Positions 25,157-33,415 of a stretch of 46,541 nt of DNA are shown piece after piece. The translations under genes were made by a program, and so were the position numbers. The stretch is from an uncultured Rivibacter sp. GTDB taxonomy: Bacteria > Pseudomonadota > Gammaproteobacteria > Burkholderiales > Burkholderiaceae. Location: the NCBI GenBank assembly GCA_946480925.1, contig CAMLLU010000045.1, forward strand, positions 1 to 46,541. Direction: 5' to 3'. Below the pieces are notes generated by a model. It saw only the letters and a list, made by a program, of their open reading frames with translations. It searched no databases and had not been told where the DNA came from. Every line of letters starts with the position of its first letter. Positions within the stretch are counted from its first letter, which is position 1.

Positions 25157-26488
25157 ATGAAAACCGATGCTCGCGGCTGCGCGGTCAGCACCCGGTCACA
25201 GGCCGCGGTGGACCACCTCGAACGCGCCTACTGGCGCCTGGCCTCCTTCTACGGCACGCCGCTCGAAGACCTCGACGCGGCCAGCGTCGCCGACCCGCAG
25301 TGGATGCTGCCGCACGTGGTGCGCGCGGGCTTCCTGCTCTCCATCACCGAGCACAAGCTGCTGCCCGACGCCCACGCCGCGCTCACCAGGGCCGAGGCGT
25401 TGGCCGCCGGGGCCAACGAGCGTGAGCGCGCCCACCTGGCGGCCGCCCACCGCTGCTTCGGCGGCGACTGGCACGGCGCCTGTGCGGCCTGGGACGCCGT
25501 TCTGACCCAGCACCCGCGCGACCTGCTGGCGCTGCAGCTCGCGCACCTGTTCGACTTCTACCGCGGCGATGCGCGCAACCTGCGCCAGCGCGTCGCGCGC
25601 GTGCTGCCCGAATGGGACCGCTCGGACGAGCTCTACCCCTATGCGCTGGGCATGTATGCCTTCGGGCTCGAGGAATGCAACCTCTACCCGCAGGCCGAGC
25701 AGGTGGGGCGTGAAGCGGCAGGCGGCAGCGTGTGCGTGCCCTGGGCCATCCATGCGGTGGCGCACGTGATGGAGATGCAGGGCCGCCACGAAGAGGGCCG
25801 CGCCTGGCTCAGCACGCGGCGCAGCTGCTGGGCCGAAGACGACAACGGCCTGGCGGGCCACAACTGGTGGCACCTCGCGCTCTTTCACCTCGAGACACTG
25901 GACTTCGCAGGCGCCCTGCAGATCTACGACGAGCAGATCGCCACGCAGGCCGCGGTGGACGTGACGCTGCAACGGGTGGATGCCACGGCGATGCTGTGGC
26001 GGCTGCACCTGCTGGGGGCCGATGCCGGCACAGAGCGCTGGGCGGCCAATGCAGCCGCGTGGCGGCAGGACGCCGCGGCCACCGGCTTCTATGCCTTCAA
26101 TGACCTGCATGCGCTGCTGGCGTTCATCGGCAGCGGCGAGGTGGCGCAGGCCGAGGTGTTGCTGGCTGAATCGGCCAGGCGGGCCGAGCGCCACGAAGGC
26201 GCCAACAAGGCGATGGCACGCGAGGTGGGCCTGCCGCTGATGCGCGGGTTGCTTGCGTTCGCCATGGGCCGGTACGAAGAAGCGATCGCCCAGCTGCAGC
26301 CGGTGCGCTCCATTGCGCACCACTTCGGCGGCAGCCATGCGCAGCGCGACTTCATCGACCAGACGCTGCTGGCCGCCGCGGCGCGCAGCACGCAGCACAA
26401 GGGGCTGGGGCGTGCGCTGCTCAACGAGCGGCGGCTGGCCAAGCCCACCACGCCGCTCACGCAGCACTGGGCTGCGCAACTGCACTGA
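25157..26488 (+). CDS. TPR-like protein of the TTC38 family
   Basis: A 443-residue helical-repeat protein without signal or membrane segments. Diagnostic stretches include PHVVRAGFLLSIT, DFYRGDARNLRQRVARVLPEW, CVPWAIHAVAHVMEMQG, AGHNWWHLALFHLE and HHFGGSHAQRDFIDQTLL, which I recognise from bacterial homologues of tetratricopeptide repeat protein 38. The many invariant His and Trp residues are more than a pure scaffold needs and hint at an active site or ligand pocket. GGAGAG lies ten bases before the ATG at 25157; the long upstream open frame runs across the amidase gene and is not coding. Role in the operon unknown. Confidence 0.82.
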   Translation: MKTDARGCAVSTRSQAAVDHLERAYWRLASFYGTPLEDLDAASVADPQWMLPHVVRAGFLLSITEHKLLPDAHAALTRAEALAAGANERERAHLAAAHRCFGGDWHGACAAWDAVLTQHPRDLLALQLAHLFDFYRGDARNLRQRVARVLPEWDRSDELYPYALGMYAFGLEECNLYPQAEQVGREAAGGSVCVPWAIHAVAHVMEMQGRHEEGRAWLSTRRSCWAEDDNGLAGHNWWHLALFHLETLDFAGALQIYDEQIATQAAVDVTLQRVDATAMLWRLHLLGADAGTERWAANAAAWRQDAAATGFYAFNDLHALLAFIGSGEVAQAEVLLAESARRAERHEGANKAMAREVGLPLMRGLLAFAMGRYEEAIAQLQPVRSIAHHFGGSHAQRDFIDQTLLAAAARSTQHKGLGRALLNERRLAKPTTPLTQHWAAQLH

Positions 26489-26500
26489 ACGAACACGCGC

Positions 26501-26833
26501 ATGCCCACGCTCGACGAAGAGATTGCCCGGCACCTGGGCGAAAGCGAAGCCTCGGGTGAGCTGAAGGCCGCACCCAGCTACGGCAAGCCGCTTCGCTTCG
26601 GCGACGGTTACGAGGAAACGCCCATCGAGTTGCGCATGGGCTTCAAGATCCTCAAGGATGCGGGCGTGGTGCCGCACGAGGTGCAGATGCTGCGCGAAAT
26701 CGAAGCACTGAAGCGACGGCTGCAGGCTGCAACGGACGAGACCGAAGCCGCCTCCTTGCGGCAACGCGTCGTCGACCTGCAGCAGGAGGTTGCGCTGCGG
26801 CTGGAGAAGCTGCGCGTCACCGGGCGGTTTTGA
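26501..26833 (+). CDS. DUF1992 / DnaJ-homologue C28-domain protein
   Basis: A 110-residue protein with the conserved block SEASGELKAAPSYGKPLRFGDG and FKILKDAGVVPHEVQM, as in the DUF1992 family named after human DNAJC28. The C-terminal half is predicted coiled coil (LREIEALKRRLQAATDETEA). It follows the TTC38-like gene by 12 bases and is the last gene of the operon. No function is established for bacterial members. Confidence 0.85.
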   Translation: MPTLDEEIARHLGESEASGELKAAPSYGKPLRFGDGYEETPIELRMGFKILKDAGVVPHEVQMLREIEALKRRLQAATDETEAASLRQRVVDLQQEVALRLEKLRVTGRF

Positions 26834-26840
26834 AGCGCCG

Positions 26841-27728
26841 CTACGGCAGCGATATGTGCTCGGCCAGGTGCGAGGCCACCGTGGCGATGCGTCGGAGGTG
26901 GCGTGACTCGGGGTGCGTGAGCAGCCAGATCTCGGTCTCGCAATCGGCCAGTGGTTCGGTGAGGGCCTGCAAGCCCGTGTGCCGCTCGGCCAGGAACACC
27001 GGCAGGAGGCCGATGCCCAGGCCCGCCACCACGGCGCCCACCACCATCGAGATGCTGTTGGCCAGCAGCATGGGCGTCACGCGCGGCAGCTGCTTGCGGC
27101 GCCAGCGCACTGAAGGGTGCTCGGGCAGCGCTTCGTCGGGGGCGATCCACGGGTAGCCGTCGAGCGGGCCGATGTGGCCCTTCAGGCATTCGGCGCGGCC
27201 GTACACCGCCACGCGCAATATGCCGAGCTGGCGGCCCACCAGGTGGTCGGGCGGGCGCTTCGTGGCGCGCAGGGCGATGTCGGCATCGCGCCGTGTGAGG
27301 TTGACCACTTCGTTGGTGGCATTGAGCTCCAGCCGCAGCTCGGGGTGCCGGGCCTTGAGGCTGCCGAGGTGCGGGATCACCAGGCCGTGCGCCAGCGTGT
27401 CGGTGGTGGTGATGCGCACCAGCCCGGCCACCGCATCGCCAGGCCGCTGTGCTGCGGCTCGCGCGGCTTCGAGCGCGGCTTCGATGCGCTCGGCATGTTG
27501 GGCAATGGCCAGGGCCTGCTCCGAAGGCAGGTAGCCGTTGCGCGAGCGTTCGAACAGGCGCGTGCCCAACTGCCGTTCGATGCGCTGCACCGAGCGGAAA
27601 ACGGTGGAGGCATCCACGGCCAGTCGCCGCGCGGCATCAGCCAGCGTGCCCGTGCGGGTGAGCGCCAGCAGCACTTCGAGGTCGGCTGCCTGCAGGCGGT
27701 ATTGCGCTGGTGCATTCAGTGCTTGCAT
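26841..27728 (-). CDS. LysR-family transcriptional regulator
   Basis: The 295-residue regulator has an N-terminal winged helix-turn-helix (LADAARRLAVDASTVFRSVQ) and a ligand-binding domain (VRITTTDTLAHGLVIPHLG, NLTRRDADIALRATKRPPDH). It is transcribed away from the glutathione transferase gene with a 78-base gap, the classic arrangement for a LysR regulator controlling its divergent neighbour. It converges on the DUF1992 gene with only 7 bases between stops. Effector unknown. Confidence 0.9.
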   Translation of the reverse strand: MQALNAPAQYRLQAADLEVLLALTRTGTLADAARRLAVDASTVFRSVQRIERQLGTRLFERSRNGYLPSEQALAIAQHAERIEAALEAARAAAQRPGDAVAGLVRITTTDTLAHGLVIPHLGSLKARHPELRLELNATNEVVNLTRRDADIALRATKRPPDHLVGRQLGILRVAVYGRAECLKGHIGPLDGYPWIAPDEALPEHPSVRWRRKQLPRVTPMLLANSISMVVGAVVAGLGIGLLPVFLAERHTGLQALTEPLADCETEIWLLTHPESRHLRRIATVASHLAEHISLP

Positions 27729-27806
27729 GGTGGCCTATTTCCATTGCGTGGCTGCAATCCTAATCTTGCGTCACCCGCTCAACCCCTTTTGACGAAGAGG
27801 ACCCGC

Positions 27807-28421
27807 ATGAAGCTCTACTTCACCCCGAACGCCTGCTCGCAGGCCGTGCACATCGTGGCCCGCGAGGCCGGCCTGCCGCTCGAGCTGGCCAAGGTCGACC
27901 TCATGGCGCACAAGCTCGAAGACGGCACCGACTACTACACCGTCAACCCGCGCGGCTACGTGCCGATGCTGGAGCTCGACGACGGCAGCCTCCACACCGA
28001 GGTGGGCGCGTTGATCCAGTACCTGGCCGACCAGGACCCGAAAGGGCAGCTGATGCCCAAGCCCGGCACGCGCGAGCGCTTCGAGGCGCAGCAATGGATC
28101 ACCTTCGTGAGCAGCGAGCTGCACAAGGTGTTCAGCCCCTGGCTGTGGCACAAGGAAACGGCCGATTCCACCGTGAAGACCGCAAAGGAAAAACTCGCCA
28201 CGCGCCTTGCGGAGCTCGACCAGCGCCTGGCTTCACGCAGCTACCTGCTGGGTGAGCAGTTCACAGCGGTGGACGCGTACTGCTACGTGATCGTCAACTG
28301 GGCCAACCTGCTGGGCATCGGGCTCAAGGGCTACCCATCGTTGAGCGCATACCTGCAACGCGTGGCGGCGCGGCCGAAGGTGCGGGAGGTGCTGGTGGCG
28401 GAGGGGTTGTTGAAGGAGTGA
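27807..28421 (+). CDS. Glutathione S-transferase, GstA (beta) type
   Basis: A 204-residue enzyme whose N-terminus MKLYFTPNACSQAVHIV matches beta-class transferases, with the characteristic Cys10 in ACS; AVNP-like VNPRGYVPMLELDDG supplies the glutathione-binding cis-Pro. The C-terminal helical domain ends YLQRVAARPKVREVL. GAGG lies six bases before the ATG at 27807. Probably regulated by the divergent LysR protein. Conjugation or glutathione-dependent detoxification of hydrophobic electrophiles is the expected role. The last 50 bases turn G/T-rich next to the repeat block. Confidence 0.92.
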   Translation: MKLYFTPNACSQAVHIVAREAGLPLELAKVDLMAHKLEDGTDYYTVNPRGYVPMLELDDGSLHTEVGALIQYLADQDPKGQLMPKPGTRERFEAQQWITFVSSELHKVFSPWLWHKETADSTVKTAKEKLATRLAELDQRLASRSYLLGEQFTAVDAYCYVIVNWANLLGIGLKGYPSLSAYLQRVAARPKVREVLVAEGLLKE

Positions 28422-28731
28422 TGTGGACCGCTGCGGCCCCTCGATACAAGCAAACGGATGGGGCCGGTACGCAGCGGTGTAGCCGGCCCCTAGGCCGGCT
28501 CGTCAATCACTTTGTAAACCGGGGCCCCGTCTGTGCACAGTCGGGGGGCCCTTCTTTGGGTTCCCTTTCTTGGGCAAGAAAGTGTGCGAAGCCGGGGTCC
28601 GCTCACTTCGCGTAGCGAAGTTATGCGGACACCAAAGGGGACTGCGCTGCCGGGCGCACTTCCCGGCGGGCTGCCTCCTCGACAAGATGAACAGCAACAG
28701 CAAGAACCAGGGCCTTGAGACTCCAACTCCC
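28422..28731. repeat. Second mosaic hairpin-repeat block
   Basis: A 310-base intergenic region between two glutathione transferase genes that face each other. It shares three pieces with 18220-18933: GACCGCTGCGGCCC (28427-28440), the 34-base hairpin (28597-28630) and the end piece CCGGCGGGCTG/CTCCTCGACAA (about 28665-28685). Other palindromes include GGGCCGGTAC...GCCGGCCCC near 28460-28490. No plausible gene. Confidence 0.7.
28597..28630. repeat. 34-base hairpin repeat, copy B
   Basis: Outer arms GTCCGC and GCGGAC enclose ACTTCGC and GCGAAGT. Compared with the copy at 18325-18358, the arm pairs C-G and T-A have become T-A and C-G respectively, so the stem is preserved by paired substitutions. 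Confidence 0.75.
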
Positions 28732-29391
28732 TCAAACCCACGGCAAAGGCAACCGCTCCGCCTCGAACGCCCGCCCGATCGCCGGCCGCTTGAGCACGCG
28801 CTGCAGATAGGGCCCCAGGTGCGGCAGGTTGCGCGCCGGCCGGTCGAAGCCACGCGTCCAGCGGCACAGCATCAAGGCGAACGGGTCGAGCGCGGTGTAG
28901 TGCTCGCCCATCAGCCAGAAGCCGCGGTGGCGTGCGAACTCGGCATCCAGCTGGTCGAGCATGGCGCCGACCTTGCTTTCGGCCAGCTCCTTCACCACGC
29001 GCGTGCCGGCTTCGCCATTGGCCCAGCGCTCTGGGTAGAAGTAGAGCGTGAGCGTGGCCTGCAGCGTGTTGGTGAGCCACATGAGCCACTTGTAGAAGTG
29101 GCCGCGTTCCGGCGTGCCGACTTCAGGCGCCATGCGGGTATGCGGGAACTTGTCTGCCAGGTGCAGGCAGATCGCGGCGGACTCGTAGAGCACGAGGTCG
29201 CCGTCCTGCAGCACCGGAATCAACCCGTTCGGGTTGAGCTTCAGGTACTCGGGCGACTTGTGTGCGCCCTTCGTGCGGTCCACCAGCACCAGTTCGTAGG
29301 GAGCACCGATCTCCGCGAGCAGCATGTGCGGGGCCATGCTCGCGTTGCTGGGGTAGTAGTGCAGCTTGAGTGTGGTGTGGTGGGTCGTCAT
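28732..29391 (-). CDS. Glutathione S-transferase family protein
   Basis: The 219-residue protein has the thioredoxin-like N-terminal domain (LKLHYYPSNASMAPHMLLAEIG, then LNPNGLIPVLQDGDLVLYESAAI with the cis-Pro and Glu-Ser pair) and an all-helical C-terminal domain (KWLMWLTNTLQATLTLYFYPERW). Ser rather than Cys is the likely active residue in SNASMA. It lies eight bases downstream of the EamA exporter gene on the same strand and is probably co-transcribed, which suggests joint detoxification and export; the substrate is unknown. Confidence 0.9.
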   Translation of the reverse strand: MTTHHTTLKLHYYPSNASMAPHMLLAEIGAPYELVLVDRTKGAHKSPEYLKLNPNGLIPVLQDGDLVLYESAAICLHLADKFPHTRMAPEVGTPERGHFYKWLMWLTNTLQATLTLYFYPERWANGEAGTRVVKELAESKVGAMLDQLDAEFARHRGFWLMGEHYTALDPFALMLCRWTRGFDRPARNLPHLGPYLQRVLKRPAIGRAFEAERLPLPWV

Positions 29392-29399
29392 GGTCTTGC

Positions 29400-30317
29400 C
29401 TATCGAGTGCCCTGGGGGCCGGCTGGCCCGGCGTTCGCTCGGGAGAGGGGGCGCAAGGCCCAGCGGCTGGCCAGCACGTTGAGCGAAAGGCCGGCCAGCA
29501 CCAGCGTGGCGGCCAGGAGCTTCCAGCCGGGCAGGGGCTCGCCGAGCATCCAGGCCGAGGCGCTCATGCCGAACACCGGCACCAGCAGCGCCATCGGCGT
29601 GACGGTGGCCGCGGGGTGCCGCGCGAGCAGCCAGTTCCAGGCCCCGTAGCCGAAGAGGGTGTTGCCCAGTGCCTGCCAGGCCACGGCGGCCCAGGCCACC
29701 CAGCCGGCGTGCGAAAGGCCGTAGGCAATGGCCTGCGGCCCGTCGAAGACCAGGCTCAGCATGGCCAGCGGCGGCACGGCGAACACGCTGCTCCACACCA
29801 TGAAGCCGAGCATGTCCACGCGACCGGCCGACTTGGCCACCATGTTGGCGCCGGCCCAGTGCAGGGCCGCCAACAGCACGAGCACCAAGCCCCACAGCGT
29901 GACGGTGGCGTTGTCCAGGTGCGCGACGATCACCAGCATGCCGGCCACGGCCAGCGCCAGGGCGACGCCCTGCACGCCGCGCGGGCGCTCGCGGTGCATC
30001 AACATCGAAAGGCCGATGGTGAAGAACACCTGCGTCTGCACCACCAGCGACGCGAGGCCGGGCGAGATGTCGGCGAGCATCGCGTAGAACAGGAGGCCGA
30101 ACTGGCCTGCCCCCAGCAGCACGCCGAAGAGCGCGAGCTTGTGCAGCGGCACCGCCGGGCGGCGGATGAACAGCAGGAACGGAAAGGCCGACAGCGCAAA
30201 GCGCAGCGTCGCGAACAGGAAGGGCGGCAGCTCGGCCAACCCCAGCTTGATGACGACGAAGTTGGTGCCCCAGACGAAGACCACCGCCAGGGCCAGCAGC
30301 AGGTGCGCAGCGGGCAT
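29400..30317 (-). CDS. EamA/DMT-superfamily membrane transporter
   Basis: A 305-residue inner-membrane protein with ten hydrophobic segments arranged as two EamA repeats (first begins LLLALAVVFVWGTNFVVIK, second near ALHWAGANMVAKSAG). Members export metabolites such as amino acids or purines (YdcZ/EamA type). ATG at 30317 is preferred; an in-frame GTG at 30338 would add seven residues, and neither has a clear ribosome site. Upstream of the transferase gene on the same strand. Confidence 0.88.
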   Translation of the reverse strand: MPAAHLLLALAVVFVWGTNFVVIKLGLAELPPFLFATLRFALSAFPFLLFIRRPAVPLHKLALFGVLLGAGQFGLLFYAMLADISPGLASLVVQTQVFFTIGLSMLMHRERPRGVQGVALALAVAGMLVIVAHLDNATVTLWGLVLVLLAALHWAGANMVAKSAGRVDMLGFMVWSSVFAVPPLAMLSLVFDGPQAIAYGLSHAGWVAWAAVAWQALGNTLFGYGAWNWLLARHPAATVTPMALLVPVFGMSASAWMLGEPLPGWKLLAATLVLAGLSLNVLASRWALRPLSRANAGPAGPQGTR

Positions 30318-30344
30318 GGGCGGCAGTGTAGGGGCCACAGGATG

Positions 30345-30563
30345 TCAGGCCGGCTTCCGGGGCCTCTGCTGCGTTTGCTGCGGTGCAGCGGGGGGCGGCG
30401 GCTCGATGCCGCGTGCGGCCATGAGCTTCAACACGCCGGCCGGCACGGGGCGGCAGCGGCAGTGCTGCGCGTGCTGCTGGTGCCAGGCGATGCGCTCGTC
30501 GGCGCTGGCCTTGGCGCCCAGGCGATGGGCTTGGTGCCATTCGCGGTTGATGGTGCCGCTCAT
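30345..30563 (-). CDS. Small conserved protein with NREWHxAHR motif
   Basis: 72 residues beginning MSGTINREWHQAHRLGAKAS, followed by RIAWHQQHAQHCRCRP. The spaced His and Cys residues (WHQAHR, WHQQHAQHCRC) suggest metal binding. I recognise this as a short protein recurring in proteobacteria without assigned function. Its ATG overlaps the TGA of the WYL regulator gene by four bases, so it is translationally coupled to the regulator; a longer frame upstream lies inside that gene and is not used. The C-terminus is Pro/Gln-rich. Confidence 0.7.
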   Translation of the reverse strand: MSGTINREWHQAHRLGAKASADERIAWHQQHAQHCRCRPVPAGVLKLMAARGIEPPPPAAPQQTQQRPRKPA

Positions 30564-31297
30564 GGCGCGGAGTCTTGCCGTTCCGCCGGCGCGGAGCCGT
30601 TGCGTCCCCACTCCTCGCGCGCGGCTTCGTGCTGCCGGAAGAGATCGGCCAGCGTCTTGCCCGGTTCGTCGCGAAAGCGCTCGTCGAGCACGGTGAGTTC
30701 GCGAATGCGGTCGATGCGGAAGCTGCGGAAGGCCTGGCGGGTTTCGCACCAGGTGGAGAGCGTCCACACCGCGCTCCAGTAGAAGCAGCCCAGCGGCCGC
30801 ACGGTGCGCTCGCTCGGGCGGTCTTGCAGGTCGGTGTATTGCAGCCTCACCTTGCGGCGAGATTCCGTGGCCTCGCGCAGCTGCTGCAGGCGCCAGCGCG
30901 TGGCATCGTCGGGCCCGACCGGTGGGGCGTACACCGCAAGGCTCTCTGCCGCGGCGCGTGAAGCCGCCGGCAGCACCGCGAGGATCTTGCCCAGCGCCAG
31001 CTCGGCCTGCTGGGCCAAGGCCACGTCGAGCCTCGACTGCGCCAACCGCACGGCGGCGACCAGGGCCTGGGCTTCGTCTCGCGTGAACATCAGCGGTGGC
31101 AGGTCGAAGCCGGCGCGCATGCGGTAGCCCACGCCGGCTTCGCCTTCGATGGGCACGCCCTGCTGTTGCAGGTCGGCGATGTCACGGTAGACGGTGCGCT
31201 CGGAAATCTCGAGCCGCTCAGCCAGCCACGCGGCCGTGGAAAGCCGGCGGCTGCGCACCAGCTGGACGAGTTGGAACAGGCGGTCGGCACGGCGCAT
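30560..31297 (-). CDS. YafY-type regulator with HTH and WYL domains
   Basis: The 245-residue protein has an N-terminal DeoR-like helix-turn-helix (STAAWLAERLEISERTVYRDI), the linker LQQQGVPIEGEAGVGYRMRAG, and a WYL domain (RRKVRLQYTD, RTVRPLGCFYWSAVWTLSTWCE, FRSFRIDRI). WYL domains sense ligands, often nucleic acids or nucleotides, and such regulators control nearby stress or metabolic genes. It is followed by a small coupled gene and preceded, 20 bases away on the same strand, by a VOC-family gene, a common pairing. Confidence 0.9.
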   Translation of the reverse strand: MRRADRLFQLVQLVRSRRLSTAAWLAERLEISERTVYRDIADLQQQGVPIEGEAGVGYRMRAGFDLPPLMFTRDEAQALVAAVRLAQSRLDVALAQQAELALGKILAVLPAASRAAAESLAVYAPPVGPDDATRWRLQQLREATESRRKVRLQYTDLQDRPSERTVRPLGCFYWSAVWTLSTWCETRQAFRSFRIDRIRELTVLDERFRDEPGKTLADLFRQHEAAREEWGRNGSAPAERQDSAP

Positions 31298-31317
31298 GCG
31301 GTGGGCTCGGGAGGTGC

Positions 31318-31707
31318 TCAGTCCATCGGGGTGCAGATCTCGACCAGCAAGCCGTCGGGGCAGCGCACGTAGGCCACCGTCTGGCCCCAGGGCTTGTGCT
31401 GCGGGCCTTTGAGGGGCACCGCACCGGCGGCCACGGCATGCCGGTAGGCGGCCTCCACGTCGTCGGTCACCAGGCCGATCTCCATGCCCAGCGGCTGCGG
31501 CGAGCCTTGCGCGCTCACGTAGTCGTGCCCGAGGTTGTCGCGCGCGATGTCGTGCCGTGCAAACGCCAGCTTGGTGTTGCCGGTGATGAGCTCGCCGTAT
31601 TCACCGCTCTCGTGCACGAAGCCGCGTTCGAGCCCGAAGGCCCGTTCGCAAAACTCGATGGAGGCGAGCACGTCGTTCACGAAGAGGATGGTGTAGCCGA
31701 GCTTCAT
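31318..31707 (-). CDS. VOC-superfamily protein (glyoxalase/bleomycin-resistance fold)
   Basis: 129 residues with the paired beta-alpha-beta modules of the VOC fold: MKLGYTILFVNDVLASIEFCERAFG at the N-terminus and PWGQTVAYVRCPDGLLVEICTPM at the end, where the Glu of VEIC is a usual metal ligand. ATG at 31707 is chosen because the fold begins there; an upstream hydrophobic extension has no ribosome site. It lies directly upstream of the WYL regulator in the same direction, as often seen for VOC-regulator pairs. Enzymatic role unknown. Confidence 0.87.
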   Translation of the reverse strand: MKLGYTILFVNDVLASIEFCERAFGLERGFVHESGEYGELITGNTKLAFARHDIARDNLGHDYVSAQGSPQPLGMEIGLVTDDVEAAYRHAVAAGAVPLKGPQHKPWGQTVAYVRCPDGLLVEICTPMD

Positions 31708-31870
31708 GTGAGGGGTCTCCAGCGGGCGCAGGCGGAAGGGCACGGTTCGCAACCGCGCCACTGGGGCGGTTGCAAGGCCGGTGGTGCGCATCCACGCCAG
31801 CGGCGAGCAGGCCAGGCGCAGCATCTGCGGCACGGACAGCAAGAACAGCAGGACGAGCGGCTGGACCATG

Positions 31871-32263
31871 CTACGCCATCGCATGCAGGCCGATGCGGTT
31901 GCCGTCGGGGTCCTTCACGTGCGCGAAGCAGCCCATGCCGTCGGGCAGCTCGGTGCGCGGCGTGGCTACCTGGCCGCCGGCCGCTTCCACACGGGCGAGC
32001 ACCGCGTCGAGCGAGGGGTCGGCATTGAGGTACACCACCGTGCCGGCCTCCGACGGCTTGTAGGCCATACCGCCGGCATACAGCGCGCCGGCCACGGCCT
32101 CCTTGTCGGCCGGAAACACGGCGAGTTGCGAACCTTCGAACGTTTCGCGGCGCAGCGGCCTGGCGAGGATGCGCTCGTAGAAGACCTGGGCGCGGTCGAT
32201 GTCGGAAACGGGAATCTCGAACCAGTTGATGGCGTGGCTCGGCATGGTGGCCTGGGTTGTCAT
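31871..32263 (-). CDS. VOC-superfamily protein
   Basis: 130 residues beginning MTTQATMPSHAINWFEIPVS with the module DIDRAQVFYERILARPLRRE and ending FAHVKDPDGNRIGLHAMA, the subgroup annotated as glyoxalase-like enzymes. The candidate metal ligands are fewer than in the neighbouring VOC protein (His in IGLHAM). AGGAG precedes the ATG on the minus strand. 163 bases without a recognisable gene separate the two VOC genes. Confidence 0.87.
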   Translation of the reverse strand: MTTQATMPSHAINWFEIPVSDIDRAQVFYERILARPLRRETFEGSQLAVFPADKEAVAGALYAGGMAYKPSEAGTVVYLNADPSLDAVLARVEAAGGQVATPRTELPDGMGCFAHVKDPDGNRIGLHAMA

Positions 32264-32403
32264 GGCGGGCTCCTGAGGGGTTGGTTGGGAGAGCCGCCAT
32301 GGTGCGCGGGGGCTACTGACAGCGTGTTGGCAGGAGGGCTGTCAGGTACCGGTCGCAACGACAGGGCCGCCTTGCAATGCAACAGCCCTTGAGTGATGCA
32401 GCG

Positions 32404-33363
32404 CTAGCGCGCCGGGCGTCTGAGCCCGAGCAGGTCGCGCCCGCTGGGCCTTGCGACGGGGGCGCTTGGGCTCACCTTGTCGATGGCGCCTTGGAGGGCT
32501 GCATGCTGATCCGACGGGAGCATTGCACCGGTCACCCCTGAGCGCAGCGCGTCGCACACCGATCGCCGTTGTGCTTCAGCCAGGGCCGCAGCCTCGCCGA
32601 GCACGTGGCCTACGGCGCGCCCGAGTTCCTGAGGAAGGAAGAGACCCAGCTGCCTTGCGATGTGTTCCAGCAGTTGAACCCGTTGAGGGTTGGCGGCGGC
32701 CGGTCGAGTGGCGCCGAGCACGGCTTCCATGGCGGCCAGGCGGCTCGCGACGGGCAGAGCGCGCAGCTGGCGGCCCAGCACCAGGAGCGGCTCCACCTGC
32801 ATTGAGGTGGGCAGCTCGGCGATGCCGCGCCACAACTGGCGGAAGCTCCGTTCGGCCTGAGGTGCCGCCGCCTGTATGTGCGCCTGCGACGACGTGGCCC
32901 ACTGCGCGACGTCGCCCACCCGGCCAGCCAGCTCCCGGAACAGCTCCGCACGCGGCGCCTCGGGCTGCTGGCGCGTCTGGTCAAAGACCACCATGAAACT
33001 CTTGAAGTCTGTCGCGCCCCGCGCTGCTTCTTGCAGGTGTGCGAGCGCCTGGTCCGGTGTGGTTGGTGTGGTCGCAGCAAGCGCGGCCGTGTTCGCCAGC
33101 GTGAAGTGGATCCGGTCGCTGGGTGAAGGTATGTGCGAGTGCAGCTTGTGCAGCAGCTCCGGTGGCATTGCGCCGATCGGCTGCTGTGGTTGCAGAGCGC
33201 CTGATGCTGCCTGGGGCAGCGGGCGCCGGGCGAGGGCGGGGTTGTGCGAGCCTCCCGGCCATGCGGGCGCTGCAGTGGTGCCGGCGCCGTGCTGCCCGCG
33301 AAGAGCGTTTTCATTGCCCGCCGAGGTGTTCGTGCGGGCGACGGTGGTGGTGATCCTTTGCAT
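32404..33363 (-). CDS. Predicted type III effector with F-box-like segment and helical repeats
   Basis: 319 residues. The first 60 are Thr/Ser/Pro/Gln-rich and unstructured, as in type III secretion signals. Residues 63-97 (MPPELLHKLHSHIPSPSD followed by RIHFTLANTAALAA) fit the F-box pattern: Pro-x-Glu-Leu-Leu, a spaced hydrophobic helix, Pro-Ser-x-x-Asp and an L-x-N turn. The rest is alpha-helical with a HEAT-like feel (LPTSMQVEPLLVLGRQL, LLEHIARQLGLFLPQELG). GGGAGGAAG precedes the ATG. It lies 43 bases downstream of the triad-containing protein gene in the same direction and opposite a PIP-box gene. Plant-pathogen effectors use F-boxes to enter host SCF ubiquitin ligases; this is inference from motif and context. 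Confidence 0.6.
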   Translation of the reverse strand: MQRITTTVARTNTSAGNENALRGQHGAGTTAAPAWPGGSHNPALARRPLPQAASGALQPQQPIGAMPPELLHKLHSHIPSPSDRIHFTLANTAALAATTPTTPDQALAHLQEAARGATDFKSFMVVFDQTRQQPEAPRAELFRELAGRVGDVAQWATSSQAHIQAAAPQAERSFRQLWRGIAELPTSMQVEPLLVLGRQLRALPVASRLAAMEAVLGATRPAAANPQRVQLLEHIARQLGLFLPQELGRAVGHVLGEAAALAEAQRRSVCDALRSGVTGAMLPSDQHAALQGAIDKVSPSAPVARPSGRDLLGLRRPAR

Positions 33364-33397
33364 TTCTTCCTCCCTGGAAGGTTTGCGTTCATTCAGG

Positions 33398-33415
33398 CCG
33401 AGATGTTCATCTCGG
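33398..33415. repeat. Perfect 18-bp palindrome at the junction of two effector-like genes
   Basis: CCGAGATG and CATCTCGG pair around TT, overlapping the stop codon of the upstream gene. On the minus strand it may form a hairpin 35 bases before the next ATG. Purpose unknown; no T tract, so read-through into the downstream gene is expected. Confidence 0.5.

Noticed and set aside
28732..30540. 602-residue frame joining the transferase to upstream sequence
   Set aside because: The upstream part is out of frame with the clear EamA transporter gene; the transferase begins at 29391.
31708..31870. Hydrophobic N-terminal extension of the first VOC protein (possible small membrane protein)
   Set aside because: No ribosome site before the possible starts, and the VOC fold starts cleanly at ATG 31707; left as noncoding spacer.
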